From Candidatus Nanopelagicales bacterium (GTDB lineage Bacteria; Actinomycetota; Actinomycetes; S36-B12): DNA of 64,000 nucleotides. The notes beneath the pieces are model-generated. The model was not told the origin of the DNA, made no database searches, and was given only the letters and a program-made list of their open reading frames with translations. The translations under genes were made by a program, and so were the position numbers. The stretch lies in assembly GCA_030827125.1 (NCBI GenBank), contig JAURFD010000009.1, positions 48,759 through 112,758 on the forward strand, in the 5' to 3' direction. Positions 1-10,774 of this stretch are shown one piece after another (the first letter of the stretch is position 1; each line of letters begins with the position of its first letter).

Positions 1-2
1 GG

Positions 3-68
3 GGGGTTGCTATCAAGCTCGGTCGCCAGGTCGACTCTGGCTCCGATCCGGGCACACTGGCCGGATAG
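3..68 (+). CDS. C-terminal tail of an upstream CDS truncated by the window edge (product unknown, possibly a DUF4233 membrane protein)
   Basis: Open frame [21 protein letters not shown] ending in TAG just before ndk. DUF4233 is suggested only by the usual ndk neighbourhood. Confidence 0.3.
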   Translation, partial: GVAIKLGRQVDSGSDPGTLAG

Positions 69-103
69 GCTGCGGGCTCGACGTTTCAACGACAGGAGAA
101 CCC

Positions 104-514
104 GTGAGCGAGCGCACCCTCGTCCTCATCAAGCCCGACGGCGTCGCCCGTGGACTGATCGGTGAGGTGATCGGTCGTATCGAACGCAAGGGCTTCACCA
201 TCGTCGCCCTCGACCTGCGCACCGTGCCTGCTGCCGTCGCGGAGGCCCACTACGCCGAGCACAAGGACAAGCCGTTCTTCAGCGATCTCGTAGCGTTCAT
301 CACCGGTGGGCCGCTTGTTGCCGCCGTGATCGAGGGCCCGGAGGCGATCGCCTCGTGGCGCACCATGATGGGGGCCACGAACCCGGCGAACGCCGCCCCC
401 GGCACCATCCGTGGTGACCTGGCCACCGAAACGCAGTTCAACGTCACTCACGGGTCGGATTCCCCCGAGTCCTCCGCCCGCGAGATCGCGCTGTTCTTCC
501 CCGACCTGGTGTGA
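104..514 (+). CDS. ndk: Nucleoside diphosphate kinase
   Basis: [29 protein letters not shown] and the [20 protein letters not shown] active-site region. GTG start. Confidence 0.97.
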   Translation: MSERTLVLIKPDGVARGLIGEVIGRIERKGFTIVALDLRTVPAAVAEAHYAEHKDKPFFSDLVAFITGGPLVAAVIEGPEAIASWRTMMGATNPANAAPGTIRGDLATETQFNVTHGSDSPESSAREIALFFPDLV

Positions 515-1884
515 CCATGCGGACCCGCAGACTCGTGCGCCTGGCTCTCGCGGCGGGTGCCGGTGCCGCGGGTGCCTACGCTGCTTCGCGACCCACACTG
601 ATGCCCTGGCCCGGGCGGATCCGTCCCGCCGTGGTCGGTTCGGTCACCGCCATGACGGCGACGACGACGTACCTCGTTGCCGGTGCCGCGGGTCTGCGCA
701 GTTCAACGCCGCCCGCATCGGTGCGGGTACGCCGCGCCGCCGTCGCCGCGGTTGGGTCGGCCGCGGGCGTCGCTGCGGTGCGCGGTGGGATGAAGGTCGC
801 CCGACAGCGACTGGCTCCTGCCGGGAGGGCCATCGAGGAGGGTGTGGCGCAACCGCCAACCGCCACGGAGGTCAGCGGAGGTCCCGGTTCGCTCGTCGAT
901 TTTGAGACGGTGGGGCGTGAGGGCGCCCGGTTCCTCCACAGTTCTGTTCCCCCCGAGGTCATCGAAGAGGTCAGCGGAAAATCCCCAACCGATGTGGGCA
1001 TCCGCGTCTTCGTCGGATTTGATACTGCACCGACGCCACGTGACCGCGTCGACCTCGCGCTTGCTGAATTACGCCGGACCGGTGCCTACGACCGTTCACA
1101 CCTACTCATCGGTGCACCGGCAGGGAGCGGTTATGCGAACTCCACTCCGGTCGACGTCCTTGAGGTCCTCACCGGTGGAGATTGCGCTGCGGTTGCAGTC
1201 GGCTACGGCCTGCTCCCGTCGTTCTTGTCCCTCGATCGGGTACCAATGGCGGGCGAGACACAACGACTGTTGATCGAAGGCATCACGGCCGATCTCGCCC
1301 AACGCGAACGTCGGCCACGACTTCTCCTCTATGGCGAGAGCCTCGGTGCGCGCGTCCAGGAAGCGGCCGTTGCCCGAGGTTCGGCTGACCTCGACTACTT
1401 CGGTGTTGACGCTGCCCTGTGGGTTGGGACTCCCGGTGGCGCCGAGTCCATCGCGTTTCATGCTGCGGTCGCCGGAGAGTCGATCACGGTTGATCGACCC
1501 GAGCAGATCCCCACTCCCGTGCCCGAGCCTCGCCCCCGCGTGTGGTTCCTCGAGCATGATGGGGATCCGGTGGTGCGCTTCGCTCCTGACGTCGCCTACC
1601 GACGTCCGGCCTGGCTGGCGCAGGAGCCGCGGGGTCGCAACGTTCCTGAGGCCATGCTGTGGTCTCCCGGGATTACCTGGGTCCAGGTCCTCGTGGACAC
1701 CCTGTTCGCCACCCACGTCCGCCCTGGACTGTTCGAGAGCCGCGGGCACGATTACCGGGCCGATCTCGGGGCTGTCGTCACGGCCGCCTATGACCTCCCG
1801 TGCTCCGCCGAGGCTGCGGATCGTCTAGAGGCGGCGCTGCGAAGCCTGGAGATTGCGCGCGCGAAGCGCGTGGGAGAGGCTTAA
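511..1884 (+). CDS. Alpha/beta-hydrolase-fold membrane-associated protein (actinobacterial DUF2319-like)
   Basis: Hydrophobic N-terminus, then [15 protein letters not shown] (GxSxG-type nucleophile elbow GESLG) and a late [13 protein letters not shown] acid region. Confidence 0.6.
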   Translation: MTMRTRRLVRLALAAGAGAAGAYAASRPTLMPWPGRIRPAVVGSVTAMTATTTYLVAGAAGLRSSTPPASVRVRRAAVAAVGSAAGVAAVRGGMKVARQRLAPAGRAIEEGVAQPPTATEVSGGPGSLVDFETVGREGARFLHSSVPPEVIEEVSGKSPTDVGIRVFVGFDTAPTPRDRVDLALAELRRTGAYDRSHLLIGAPAGSGYANSTPVDVLEVLTGGDCAAVAVGYGLLPSFLSLDRVPMAGETQRLLIEGITADLAQRERRPRLLLYGESLGARVQEAAVARGSADLDYFGVDAALWVGTPGGAESIAFHAAVAGESITVDRPEQIPTPVPEPRPRVWFLEHDGDPVVRFAPDVAYRRPAWLAQEPRGRNVPEAMLWSPGITWVQVLVDTLFATHVRPGLFESRGHDYRADLGAVVTAAYDLPCSAEAADRLEAALRSLEIARAKRVGEA

Positions 1885-1896
1885 TCGCCTCAGGGA

Positions 1897-1917
1897 CTTG
1901 GGGGTAACGCCCCCAAG
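1897..1917 (+). terminator. Hairpin between the hydrolase gene and mreB
   Basis: Perfect 8-bp stem CTTGGGGG / CCCCCAAG with a 5-nt loop TAACG. No T-tract. Confidence 0.45.
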
Positions 1918-1981
1918 GCCGTACCATGTTTCCCTTGCGTCACACTAGATTCGTCTGCTCGCAATCAGGGAAGGCCCGCCG

Positions 1982-3013
1982 TTGTCCAACACGATGTCCT
2001 TCGTCGGCCGCGATATGGCTGTGGACCTAGGGACCGCTAACACCCTGGTCTATGTCCGTGGCCGTGGCATTGTGCTCAATGAGCCATCGGTTGTCGCGAT
2101 CAACCAAAACACCGGGGGCATCCTCGCGGTGGGAGCCGACGCCAAGAAGATGATCGGCCGTACCCCGGGCAACATCGTGGCGATCCGTCCCCTCAAGGAC
2201 GGCGTCATCGCGGACTTCGACACCACCGAGCGGATGCTGCGCTACTTCATTCAGAAGGTCCATCGCCGCCGCCACCTCGCCAAGCCGCGCCTGGTCATCT
2301 GCGTCCCCTCCGGCATTACCGGTGTCGAGCAGCGCGCGGTCAAGGATGCGGGCTACGCCGCGGGTGCCCGAAAGGTCTACATCATCGAAGAGCCGATGGC
2401 TGCGGCCATTGGCGCGAACATGCCGGTGCACGAGCCGACCGGCAACATGGTGGTGGATATCGGCGGTGGTACGACCGAGGTCGCGGTGATCTCACTCGGT
2501 GGGATCGTCACCTCGATTTCCATCCGCGTGGGCGGTGACGAACTCGACAACGCGATCATTCAGTACGTCAAGAAGGAGTACTCGCTTCTGCTTGGCGAAC
2601 GGACCGCTGAAGAAATCAAGGTTGCGATCGGTTCGGCCTTCCCGATGCCGGATGAACCACACGCTGAGATTCGCGGACGCGACCTTGTAAGTGGCCTGCC
2701 ACGAACGGTTGTCGTCACCGCTGAGGAAATCCGCCGCGCGATCGACGAACCCGTCAACGCCATTGTGGACGTGGTGAAGACCACTTTGGACCGCACTCCG
2801 CCCGAACTCTCCGGCGACATCATGGATCGCGGGATCGTTCTCACCGGTGGGGGAGCGCTACTCAAGGGTCTTGACGAACGGCTTCGTCACGAGACTGGGA
2901 TGCCGATCGTGGTGGCAGATGATCCGCTGGATTGCGTCGCCATGGGCTCGGGCAAGTGTGTGGAGGAGTTCGAGGCGCTGCAGCAGGTCCTCATCTCCGA
3001 GCCGCGACACTGA
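1982..3013 (+). CDS. mreB: Rod shape-determining actin homologue MreB
   Basis: [54 protein letters not shown] start. Confidence 0.97.
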   Translation: MSNTMSFVGRDMAVDLGTANTLVYVRGRGIVLNEPSVVAINQNTGGILAVGADAKKMIGRTPGNIVAIRPLKDGVIADFDTTERMLRYFIQKVHRRRHLAKPRLVICVPSGITGVEQRAVKDAGYAAGARKVYIIEEPMAAAIGANMPVHEPTGNMVVDIGGGTTEVAVISLGGIVTSISIRVGGDELDNAIIQYVKKEYSLLLGERTAEEIKVAIGSAFPMPDEPHAEIRGRDLVSGLPRTVVVTAEEIRRAIDEPVNAIVDVVKTTLDRTPPELSGDIMDRGIVLTGGGALLKGLDERLRHETGMPIVVADDPLDCVAMGSGKCVEEFEALQQVLISEPRH

Positions 3014-3026
3014 CGCCGGTCGCCTC

Positions 3027-3986
3027 ATGCGTGACGGCCGCACGAATCGCATCGTGCTCGCGATCCTCGTGTTGCTCTCCATCACGCTCGTCATCATTGA
3101 CCTTCGCGGCAGTTCCTCGGGCCCCACGGCCGCCATCCGATCCGCTGGCGCTGCCGTGTTGGCTCCGCTGGAACGAGTCTCTGGGGCGATCTTCGGGCCC
3201 CTCCTATCGCTCGGCGACTCGCTCGGCAGCCTGGGGGAGAAGGATCAGCAGATCGCCGACCTGACGGCGGAGAACGCTCGCCTGCGCGCCGATCTCGATC
3301 TCGTCGCCAACGAGAAGGCGCGCGTTGCGGAATTGGATTCGCTGCTGGGACTTGTGGGCAACAACGGATACGTCACGGTGCCTGCGCAGGTGATCGCTGT
3401 CGGACCTGCGCAGGGATTCGCGTGGACCGTCACGATCGACGCCGGAACCCGGGACGGTGTCGAGCCGCAGATGTCGGTCATCAGTGGTGCTGGTCTCGTG
3501 GGCCGGACGATCTCGGTGACTCCAACGACCGCGACAGTGCTCCTCATCGTTGATGCCACCTCATCGGTTGGGGCGCGCCTCGCCGGCACGTCCCAAATCG
3601 GCATTGTGTCTGGCAGCGGCCGCCAGGATGCGCTGCAGATGCAGCTGCTTGACCCGCTGGCCGTGGTGGACGTCGGCGACATCGTGGTGTCCTTCGGTTC
3701 GGAGGCGGACCGACCCTACGCACCCGGGATCCCCATCGGCACCGTGCTGGAGATGCGCGGCACAGAAGGTCAGTTGACCCGTTCCGCACTCATCCAACCG
3801 TATGTCGACGTGTCTCGGCTCGACATCGTCGGAGTCGTTCTTCGCGTGGACGAGCGCGCACCGCGCGAACCACTTCCGATGCCGACCCCGACTCCCACGA
3901 CCGATGACTCCGTCCTCTCACCGCAAACAGATGACTCCGTCATCCCAGAGGAATCCGCGGCACCTGATGAGACGGCGGTGCCGTGA
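3027..3986 (+). CDS. mreC: Rod shape-determining protein MreC
   Basis: Start refined to ATG 3027 (MRDGRTNRIVLAILVLL). N-terminal TM, coiled coil and MreC core (VIAVGPAQGFAWTVTIDAGTRDGV). Follows mreB. Confidence 0.92.
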   Translation: MRDGRTNRIVLAILVLLSITLVIIDLRGSSSGPTAAIRSAGAAVLAPLERVSGAIFGPLLSLGDSLGSLGEKDQQIADLTAENARLRADLDLVANEKARVAELDSLLGLVGNNGYVTVPAQVIAVGPAQGFAWTVTIDAGTRDGVEPQMSVISGAGLVGRTISVTPTTATVLLIVDATSSVGARLAGTSQIGIVSGSGRQDALQMQLLDPLAVVDVGDIVVSFGSEADRPYAPGIPIGTVLEMRGTEGQLTRSALIQPYVDVSRLDIVGVVLRVDERAPREPLPMPTPTPTTDDSVLSPQTDDSVIPEESAAPDETAVP

Positions 3987-4498
3987 TGGTCATTCGACGG
4001 ATCCTCCTGTGCGCGGTGCTGCTGTTGCTCGCGGTGGTACTCGAAGTGACCCTGCTCGCCCCGCTGCCGTTTCCCGGGGCCACGCCGCCGCTGGTGCTGG
4101 TCACCGTGGCCGCTCTGTCCTTCGCCTTCGGCCCGAACACGGGTGCCGTATGCGGCTTCATCGGCGGACTCTTGCTCGATACGGCCCCTCCGGCCGCAGG
4201 CACTCTGGGCATCACGGCCCTGCTGCTCACCCTGGTCGGCTACCTGCTCGGACGCCTCGGTGATCCCAACGACCGACCGCTGTTCTTGAGCGTCGGCGGC
4301 ACCGCGGCCGCAGGTGGTCTCGTGGTCCTTGGAGCCGCAATTCTCGGTGGTCTGCTGGGCAATCCGCGCATTCAGTGGGGCGACGTGCCGGTGATGGTTA
4401 TCACGGCAGCCCTCTACGCCGCCTTCCTCGCGGTTCTCCTTATCCCTCTCATTCAGCGACTATCGCGCCGACTGGTCCCCGAAGCGTTCGCCCGATAG
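3983..4498 (+). CDS. mreD: Rod shape-determining protein MreD
   Basis: Multi-TM protein overlapping the mreC stop by 4 nt, with the standard mreBCD order. Confidence 0.88.
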   Translation: MMVIRRILLCAVLLLLAVVLEVTLLAPLPFPGATPPLVLVTVAALSFAFGPNTGAVCGFIGGLLLDTAPPAAGTLGITALLLTLVGYLLGRLGDPNDRPLFLSVGGTAAAGGLVVLGAAILGGLLGNPRIQWGDVPVMVITAALYAAFLAVLLIPLIQRLSRRLVPEAFAR

Positions 4499-4629
4499 TC
4501 GGACGGTTGTCTCCGCGTCCGGAGGGACTCGCAGGGAGTGGCGTCGTACCGTGGTGGTCAGCAGGGGCAGATCGCCCTACTGCGGCATGCCCGTGCACCG
4601 GGTGACCGGCGAGGCCGAGCAAGGGAGGT

Positions 4630-6771
4630 GTGGTGAGCGACCGCTCCAATATCCGCCTCGTGGTGCTCGGAGTGCTCATCATCTCCCTCATCAGCACCCT
4701 GCTGGCACGACTGTTCTACCTGCAGATCGTCGTAGGTGATGAGTACGCGGCTCAGGCGGCCAGCAACTCCACCCGCGAGGTCGTCACACCTGCCGTGCGC
4801 GGTCTGATTCTGGACCAGCGGGGCCGTCCCATGGTCGCCAACCGCACATCCCTGGTCGTCTCCGTCGACCGGTCGATTCTCGCTCGCGAGGAGGACGACG
4901 GTGCCGCAATTCTGGGGCGCTTGGCGCAGACCCTTGAGGTCACGCCGGAGTCGCTCGCCGAGCGTCTGCTGCCGTGTGGCAGCGAGGGTGCCCCGCCGCT
5001 GCCTGTGTGCTGGGACGGATCGCCGTACCAGCCGGTGCCGGTCGCCAAGGATGTCCCGACCCAAACTGCACTGAAGATCATGGAACGACGGTCCGAGTTC
5101 GCGGGAGTTACGGCGCAACTCGAAGCCGTGCGCGAATACCCCTCTCCCTACGATTCGAATCTCGCGCACGTGCTCGGTTACGTCGGTCCGGTGACGCAGG
5201 AGCAGTTGGACGCCCAGGGAGAATCTCAAGACCCAGCGCGGCTTCGTGCCCGCGACCTGGTGGGTCGTAATGGTCTCGAGGCCCAATACGACAGCGAACT
5301 ACGCGGCATTCCTGGGATCACCACGCTGGCCGTCGATCAGGTTGGGCGAGTCACGGGCACCGTCAGTGAATCGGATCCGGTTGCTGGCAACTACGTCGTC
5401 ACCAATATCGACGCACATCTCCAGGCCGTTGTAGAGACGGCCCTCGAGGATGCCGTTCTTCGATCTCGCGAGGCCGGTGAGATTGCCGACAGCGGTGCCG
5501 CGATCGTGTTGGACGTGACGAACGGGGCCGTTCTCGCGATGGCGAGTTATCCGACGTACGACCCCCGACTGTGGGTGGGAGGCATCTCGAACTCGGACTA
5601 CGAGAAGCTCCTGGCCGACAAGGCGCTGTCCTCCAATGTCATCCAGGGCACGTTCCCCCCGGGGTCGACCTACAAGGTTGTGACGACGGTGGCGGCGGCA
5701 CGTGAGGGCTACGACCTCTATGGCACGTACGACTGCCCGGGTGACTACACCGTCGGGTCGCAGCGATTCCGCAACTTCGAGTCGTCCGCGTATGGTCCTA
5801 TCACGTTGGAGCGCGCACTCGAGGTGTCCTGCAACACCGTCTTCTACCGCATGGCTGACGAGATGTGGCTGAAGTCCGGCGGCCTGTATGCACCGGACGG
5901 AGCACCCGATCCCATCGCCGATGCGGCGGACTCATTCGCGCTGGGTCGGCGCACCGGCGTGGATCTGCCCAATGAGGCATCCGGACTGGTCTCGGGTCGC
6001 GAGGAAAAGCTCGCGGTGTGGGAGCAGCGGCGCGAAACCTGGTGCGCCGACGCCAAGGACGGCTTTGCCGACCTCCGGCGGGAGAATCCGCGGTTGGCGG
6101 AGTACTACACCGCACTCGCCAAGGAGAACTGTCTGGACGGTTTCCGGTGGCGCAACGGTGACGCCATCAATGCCTCTATCGGCCAGGGTGACACGTCCAT
6201 CACGCCCCTGCAGTTAGCCATGGCTTACGCCGCGATCGCCAACGATGGCACCGTCTACCAGCCGCAGGTGGCCAAGGCGATCGTCACCAGCGGCGGCGAG
6301 GTCGTTCGGCAGTTTGACCCCGTCGTCCGCGGCGAGGTGCAGGCGCCGGAGGGCACTTTTGAGTTCCTGCGGGCGTCACTCTCGGGTGTCACTTTTGATG
6401 GCACCGGCAAGATTCCTTTCGAGGGCTTCCCGCTTGACGACATCCCCATCGCATCCAAGACCGGCTCCGCACAGGTCTTCGGTGACAAGTCGACGACCGC
6501 GTGGTACGCCAGCTTCGCGCCCGCGGACAACCCGCGCTACGCGGTCATCATCATGGTGACCCAGGGTGGCACCGGGTCGGTCACCGTCGGTCCGAGCGTG
6601 CGGACGATCTACGAGGCGCTCTTCGGAGTTGTCGATGGTGTTATCGACCCGGCCCAGAGCGTCCTCGTGGGCGGTGAGCCATCCAGCACCTTGCCGGTGG
6701 TGCGGCCGGACGGGATCCCCATCGTGCCCGAGAGCGACACCCCATCGCCTGATCCGGCAGCTACGCCATGA
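4630..6771 (+). CDS. mrdA: Penicillin-binding protein 2 (class B transpeptidase)
   Basis: N-terminal TM, dimerisation domain, GTFPPGSTYKVVT (SxxK), SCN motif and SKTGSAQVF (KTG). Confidence 0.93.
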   Translation: MVSDRSNIRLVVLGVLIISLISTLLARLFYLQIVVGDEYAAQAASNSTREVVTPAVRGLILDQRGRPMVANRTSLVVSVDRSILAREEDDGAAILGRLAQTLEVTPESLAERLLPCGSEGAPPLPVCWDGSPYQPVPVAKDVPTQTALKIMERRSEFAGVTAQLEAVREYPSPYDSNLAHVLGYVGPVTQEQLDAQGESQDPARLRARDLVGRNGLEAQYDSELRGIPGITTLAVDQVGRVTGTVSESDPVAGNYVVTNIDAHLQAVVETALEDAVLRSREAGEIADSGAAIVLDVTNGAVLAMASYPTYDPRLWVGGISNSDYEKLLADKALSSNVIQGTFPPGSTYKVVTTVAAAREGYDLYGTYDCPGDYTVGSQRFRNFESSAYGPITLERALEVSCNTVFYRMADEMWLKSGGLYAPDGAPDPIADAADSFALGRRTGVDLPNEASGLVSGREEKLAVWEQRRETWCADAKDGFADLRRENPRLAEYYTALAKENCLDGFRWRNGDAINASIGQGDTSITPLQLAMAYAAIANDGTVYQPQVAKAIVTSGGEVVRQFDPVVRGEVQAPEGTFEFLRASLSGVTFDGTGKIPFEGFPLDDIPIASKTGSAQVFGDKSTTAWYASFAPADNPRYAVIIMVTQGGTGSVTVGPSVRTIYEALFGVVDGVIDPAQSVLVGGEPSSTLPVVRPDGIPIVPESDTPSPDPAATP

Positions 6772-7925
6772 GCACCGCGGAGTCGCAACGCTTCATCGGC
6801 GCCCGTCAGCAGGAGCGCCAGTCATATTGGCGACGGCTGGACTGGTGGCTGCTCCTTTCCGCGCTCATCTTGAGTGTGGGCAGTTCGGTATTCGTCTGGT
6901 CCGCGAGCCGCTCGGATCTCGCCGGTGACGATCCGCAGTACTTCCTCAACCGACACGTCATCAACATCGTTATCGGCCTCGTTCTCGCATTCATCATTTC
7001 TCGACTGGACTACCGACTGCTCCGGGCATACTCACCGGTGTTCTACGGGCTGGCGATCTTCGGGATCCTCCTCGTCTACACCCCGCTGGGGGCGACGATC
7101 GCCGGCGCGCGAGCGTGGATCAAGTTGCCGGGCGGGTTCACGATGCAGCCATCGGAATTTGCCAAGGTGGCCATCGTTCTCATCCTGGCCGTCGTTCTCG
7201 CGGAAAAGCGTGATGCGGAGACGGAGCCCCGTGATCGCGATGTGGCCCTGGCGCTGCTGCTCGCAGCGATTCCTATCGGACTGGTCCTTCTTCAAAACGA
7301 CACGGGCACCGTGCTCATCATGTGCACGATCGTCGTGACCATGGTGGCGGTTTCCGGCGCGCGTACGCGATGGGTGGCCGGCCTGCTTGTCGCAGGAGCG
7401 ACCGCCGCCGTCGTCGCGTGGCAACTCGGATTCGTCAAGGACTACCAAATCGCGCGATTGACCTCCTTTGTCAACCCGGACGACGCAGCATCGACGGCGG
7501 CGTACAACGCGACCCAGGCGCGCATCGCGATCGGCGGTGGCGAGCTCTGGGGGAGAGGTCTGTTCCAAGGACCCCAGACGCAGGGCAATTTCGTGCCGGT
7601 CAACGAAAGCGACTTCATTTTCACCGTGATTGGGGAAGAGGTCGGATTCGTAGGCGCCGCACTCTCCATCCTGCTCCTGAGTATCGTGCTGTGGCGCGGC
7701 ATGCGGGTGGCCCTCGGTGCTCAGGAACTCTACGGTCGTCTCGTCGCAGCCGGTGTCGTCGCCTGGCTCGCCTTCCAGACCTTCGAGAACATCGGAATGA
7801 ATCTCGGCATCATGCCGATCACCGGAGTCCCGTTGCCATTCGTCTCCTACGGGGGCACCTCGATGTTCGCCTCCTGGATAGCCCTGGGCCTCATCGAGAA
7901 CGTTCGAATACACACGCGGTCCTAG
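6768..7925 (+). CDS. rodA: Rod shape-determining SEDS glycosyltransferase RodA
   Basis: Polytopic protein with GARAWIKLPGGFTMQPSEFAKVA and GVPLPFVSYGGTSMFASWIALGLI. Confidence 0.93.
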   Translation: MSTAESQRFIGARQQERQSYWRRLDWWLLLSALILSVGSSVFVWSASRSDLAGDDPQYFLNRHVINIVIGLVLAFIISRLDYRLLRAYSPVFYGLAIFGILLVYTPLGATIAGARAWIKLPGGFTMQPSEFAKVAIVLILAVVLAEKRDAETEPRDRDVALALLLAAIPIGLVLLQNDTGTVLIMCTIVVTMVAVSGARTRWVAGLLVAGATAAVVAWQLGFVKDYQIARLTSFVNPDDAASTAAYNATQARIAIGGGELWGRGLFQGPQTQGNFVPVNESDFIFTVIGEEVGFVGAALSILLLSIVLWRGMRVALGAQELYGRLVAAGVVAWLAFQTFENIGMNLGIMPITGVPLPFVSYGGTSMFASWIALGLIENVRIHTRS

Positions 7926-7953
7926 TCCCGGATCGGCCGGTAGTCTTGGCGGC

Positions 7954-9885
7954 ATGTCCCCCGAGTCAGTCTTTCCTGCGCTGGAGGCGCTCCTGCCCCG
8001 CGTGCAGAAGCCCATTCAGTACGTCGGAGGTGAGGTCAACGCCGTCATCGCGGAATGGGACGCGGCCGACGTGCGCTGGGCCCTGATGTACCCCGACGCC
8101 TACGAGGTGGGTGCACCCAATCAGGGCGTGCAGATCCTCTACGAGGTCCTCAACGAGGCCGAGGGTGTTCTCGCCGAGCGCACCTACGCGGTGTGGCCCG
8201 ATCTCGAGGCACTCATGCGGGAGCACGACGTTCCCCAGTTCACGGTTGACTCTCACCGACCCGTCGGCGCCTTTGACCTGTTCGGCCTCTCCTTCTCCAC
8301 CGAGCTCGGCTACACGAACATGCTCACCGCCCTCGACCTCGCGGGCATCCCTGTCCTTGCCCGCGACCGCAGTGACGGCCATCCGCTCGTTATCGCGGGG
8401 GGACACGCGGCGTTCAATCCTGAACCCATCGCTGACTTCATCGATGCTGCGGTCCTCGGCGATGGCGAGGAAGCCGTCCTGCGCATCTCCGAGATCGTGC
8501 GCGACTGGAAGTCTGCAGGGCAACCCGGTGGACGTGATCAATTGCTCGCTGACATCGCCGCGTCCGGCGTCGCGTACGTACCGGCGTTCTATGACGTCGA
8601 GTATCTCGAGGATGGCCGTATTCGTCGTGTCGTGCCCGCGCGAACCGGAATTCCTTGGCGCGTCGCGAAGCACACCGTGATGGACCTCGACGAGTGGCCG
8701 TACCCGAAGGCACCCCTGGTGCCGTTGGCGGAAACAGTGCATGAGCGTATGAGCGTGGAGATCTTCCGCGGGTGCACCCGCGGCTGTCGCTTCTGTCAGG
8801 CCGGCATGATCACGCGGCCCGTTCGCGAACGGAGCAAGGCCGGCATCGCCGAGATGGTCGATCGTGGGCTGGCCGCGACCGGCTATGAAGAGGTAGGTCT
8901 GCTCAGCCTGTCGAGCGCTGATCACTCCGAAATCGCCGAGGTGACGACGTATCTGGCTGACTGCTACGAGGGTTCCCAAACCTCACTGTCCCTGCCGAGC
9001 ACTCGCGTGGATGCCTTCAATATCGATCTCGCGAACGAGCTCTCGCGCAACGGTCGGCGTAGCGGTTTGACCTTCGCGCCGGAGGGTGGCAGTGAGCGGA
9101 TGCGCCGCGTCATCAACAAACAGGTGACCGAGGACGATTTGATTCGCACCGTCGCTACCGCGTACGGCGCTGGTTGGCGTCAGGTGAAGCTCTATTTCAT
9201 GTGTGGGCTGCCCACGGAGACCGATGACGACGTTCTGCAGATTGCTCGCCTTGCTCGCGAGGTCATTCGCGTGGGCCGGGAGGTGAGCGGACGACGTGAT
9301 ATCCGATGCACCGTGTCGATCGGTGGGTTCGTGCCCAAGCCGCACACGCCCTTCCAATGGGCCGGCCAACTCGATCACGAGTCGACCGATGCCCGCCTGG
9401 CCAAGCTTCGTGACGCCATTCGGACCGATCGGGAGTACGGCAAGTCCATCGGCTTCCGCTACCACGATGGCAAGCCAGGCATCATCGAAGGCCTGCTCTC
9501 CCGGGGCGATCGCCGCGTTGGTCAGGTCATCCTCACTGCGTGGCAGCGCGGTGCCCGCTTCGATGGCTGGAGCGAGCACTTCGACTTTGATCGCTGGGCG
9601 GCGGCGGCCGCGGACGCACTCGCAAAGGAGCCGGTGGACCTCGATTGGTACACCACGCGCGAGCGTCAGCATGCTGAGGTCCTGCCCTGGGATCACCTGG
9701 ATTCCGGTCTGGATCGGGAGTGGCTCTGGGAGGACTGGCAGGACGCCATCGACGAGGTAGGTGTCGAAGACTGCCGGTGGCATCCGTGTTCGGACTGCGG
9801 CGTGTGCGATCAACTCGGCACCGAGATTCAGGTGGGTCCCACGGACCTGGGACTACCGGAAATCCGCGTGAGCGCACTCGCGTGA
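7954..9885 (+). CDS. TIGR03960-family B12-binding-domain/radical SAM protein
   Basis: EIFRGCTRGCRFCQAG (CxxxCxxC), LTFAPEGGSERMRRVINK. Followed by the DUF2344 partner. Confidence 0.9.
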   Translation: MSPESVFPALEALLPRVQKPIQYVGGEVNAVIAEWDAADVRWALMYPDAYEVGAPNQGVQILYEVLNEAEGVLAERTYAVWPDLEALMREHDVPQFTVDSHRPVGAFDLFGLSFSTELGYTNMLTALDLAGIPVLARDRSDGHPLVIAGGHAAFNPEPIADFIDAAVLGDGEEAVLRISEIVRDWKSAGQPGGRDQLLADIAASGVAYVPAFYDVEYLEDGRIRRVVPARTGIPWRVAKHTVMDLDEWPYPKAPLVPLAETVHERMSVEIFRGCTRGCRFCQAGMITRPVRERSKAGIAEMVDRGLAATGYEEVGLLSLSSADHSEIAEVTTYLADCYEGSQTSLSLPSTRVDAFNIDLANELSRNGRRSGLTFAPEGGSERMRRVINKQVTEDDLIRTVATAYGAGWRQVKLYFMCGLPTETDDDVLQIARLAREVIRVGREVSGRRDIRCTVSIGGFVPKPHTPFQWAGQLDHESTDARLAKLRDAIRTDREYGKSIGFRYHDGKPGIIEGLLSRGDRRVGQVILTAWQRGARFDGWSEHFDFDRWAAAAADALAKEPVDLDWYTTRERQHAEVLPWDHLDSGLDREWLWEDWQDAIDEVGVEDCRWHPCSDCGVCDQLGTEIQVGPTDLGLPEIRVSALA

Positions 9886-10652
9886 GTCGCAAGCCACCCC
9901 GGGACTACGTCGCTCCCGTCCAGCGTTTCCGCCTGCGCTACGCCAAGCGCGGCCGACTTCGCTTCGCCAGTCACCGCGACTTCCAGCGTGCGTTTGAGCG
10001 GGCCCTTCGACGGGCCGGGGTACCGATGGCCTACAGCGCGGGCTTCAGCCCCCACCCCAAGATCTCCTACGCGAACGCCGCGCCGACCGGCACAGCGAGC
10101 GAGGCCGAGTACCTCGAGATCGGTGTGGCCCGGGAGTGCGACGCCGATGACCTCAGGGTGGCGATCGACGCGGCCCTACCCCCCGGACTCGACATCGTGG
10201 ACGTCGTCGAGGCGCGAACCTCGGACTTTGCGGCTCGGCTGCAGGCGAGTCGCTGGCGTATTGCCCTCCCCGGCCTCACGGCCGAGCAGGTGGCGGCTCC
10301 CCTTCACGAACTGCTGGGCCGTTCGGAGTGCCTCGTCGAACGCCTCACCAAGAATGGCGTCCGGACCTTCGACGTGCGAGCGGCCCTCCTCGAGGGGCGC
10401 GTTGCTCCTGCGACGGATGAGCCTGATGCCTGTGCGATACTGACGGTGGTCCTACGACAGGCGACCCCCGCCGTAAGACCGGACGACGTCCTCGCAGCCC
10501 TGCGTAGCGTGGCCCCCGCTCCGGTGGCCGACGGGTGGCACCAACCGCCGCCCCAGGTGACCCGTGAGCAACAGGGACCGCTCGATGAGGGCGGAGCCAC
10601 CGACGTGATTGTCATCGGTGATCCGCTCGCCGCAGACCGCGAGGCGACCTGA
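9882..10652 (+). CDS. TIGR03936/DUF2344 protein, partner of the radical SAM gene
   Basis: Start refined to GTG 9882. QRFRLRYAKRGRLRFASHRDFQRAFERALRRAGVPMAYSAGFSPHPKISYANAAPTG. Confidence 0.85.
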   Translation: MSRKPPRDYVAPVQRFRLRYAKRGRLRFASHRDFQRAFERALRRAGVPMAYSAGFSPHPKISYANAAPTGTASEAEYLEIGVARECDADDLRVAIDAALPPGLDIVDVVEARTSDFAARLQASRWRIALPGLTAEQVAAPLHELLGRSECLVERLTKNGVRTFDVRAALLEGRVAPATDEPDACAILTVVLRQATPAVRPDDVLAALRSVAPAPVADGWHQPPPQVTREQQGPLDEGGATDVIVIGDPLAADREAT

Positions 10653-10774
10653 GACTTTCTCGGCCCGGGCCACCGGGTCGAGCTGGCAACCGCCACCACG
10701 TGGTGAGAGCCGGATAAACGCAAGGTCCTGCGCGGCGCCTCGGCGCCCGGGACCGTGAGAGGACACGAGACCAC

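Noticed and set aside
7032-8979. Minus-strand ORFs of 327 and 337 aa
   Set aside because: Fully antisense to rodA and the radical SAM gene. Judged to be shadow ORFs.
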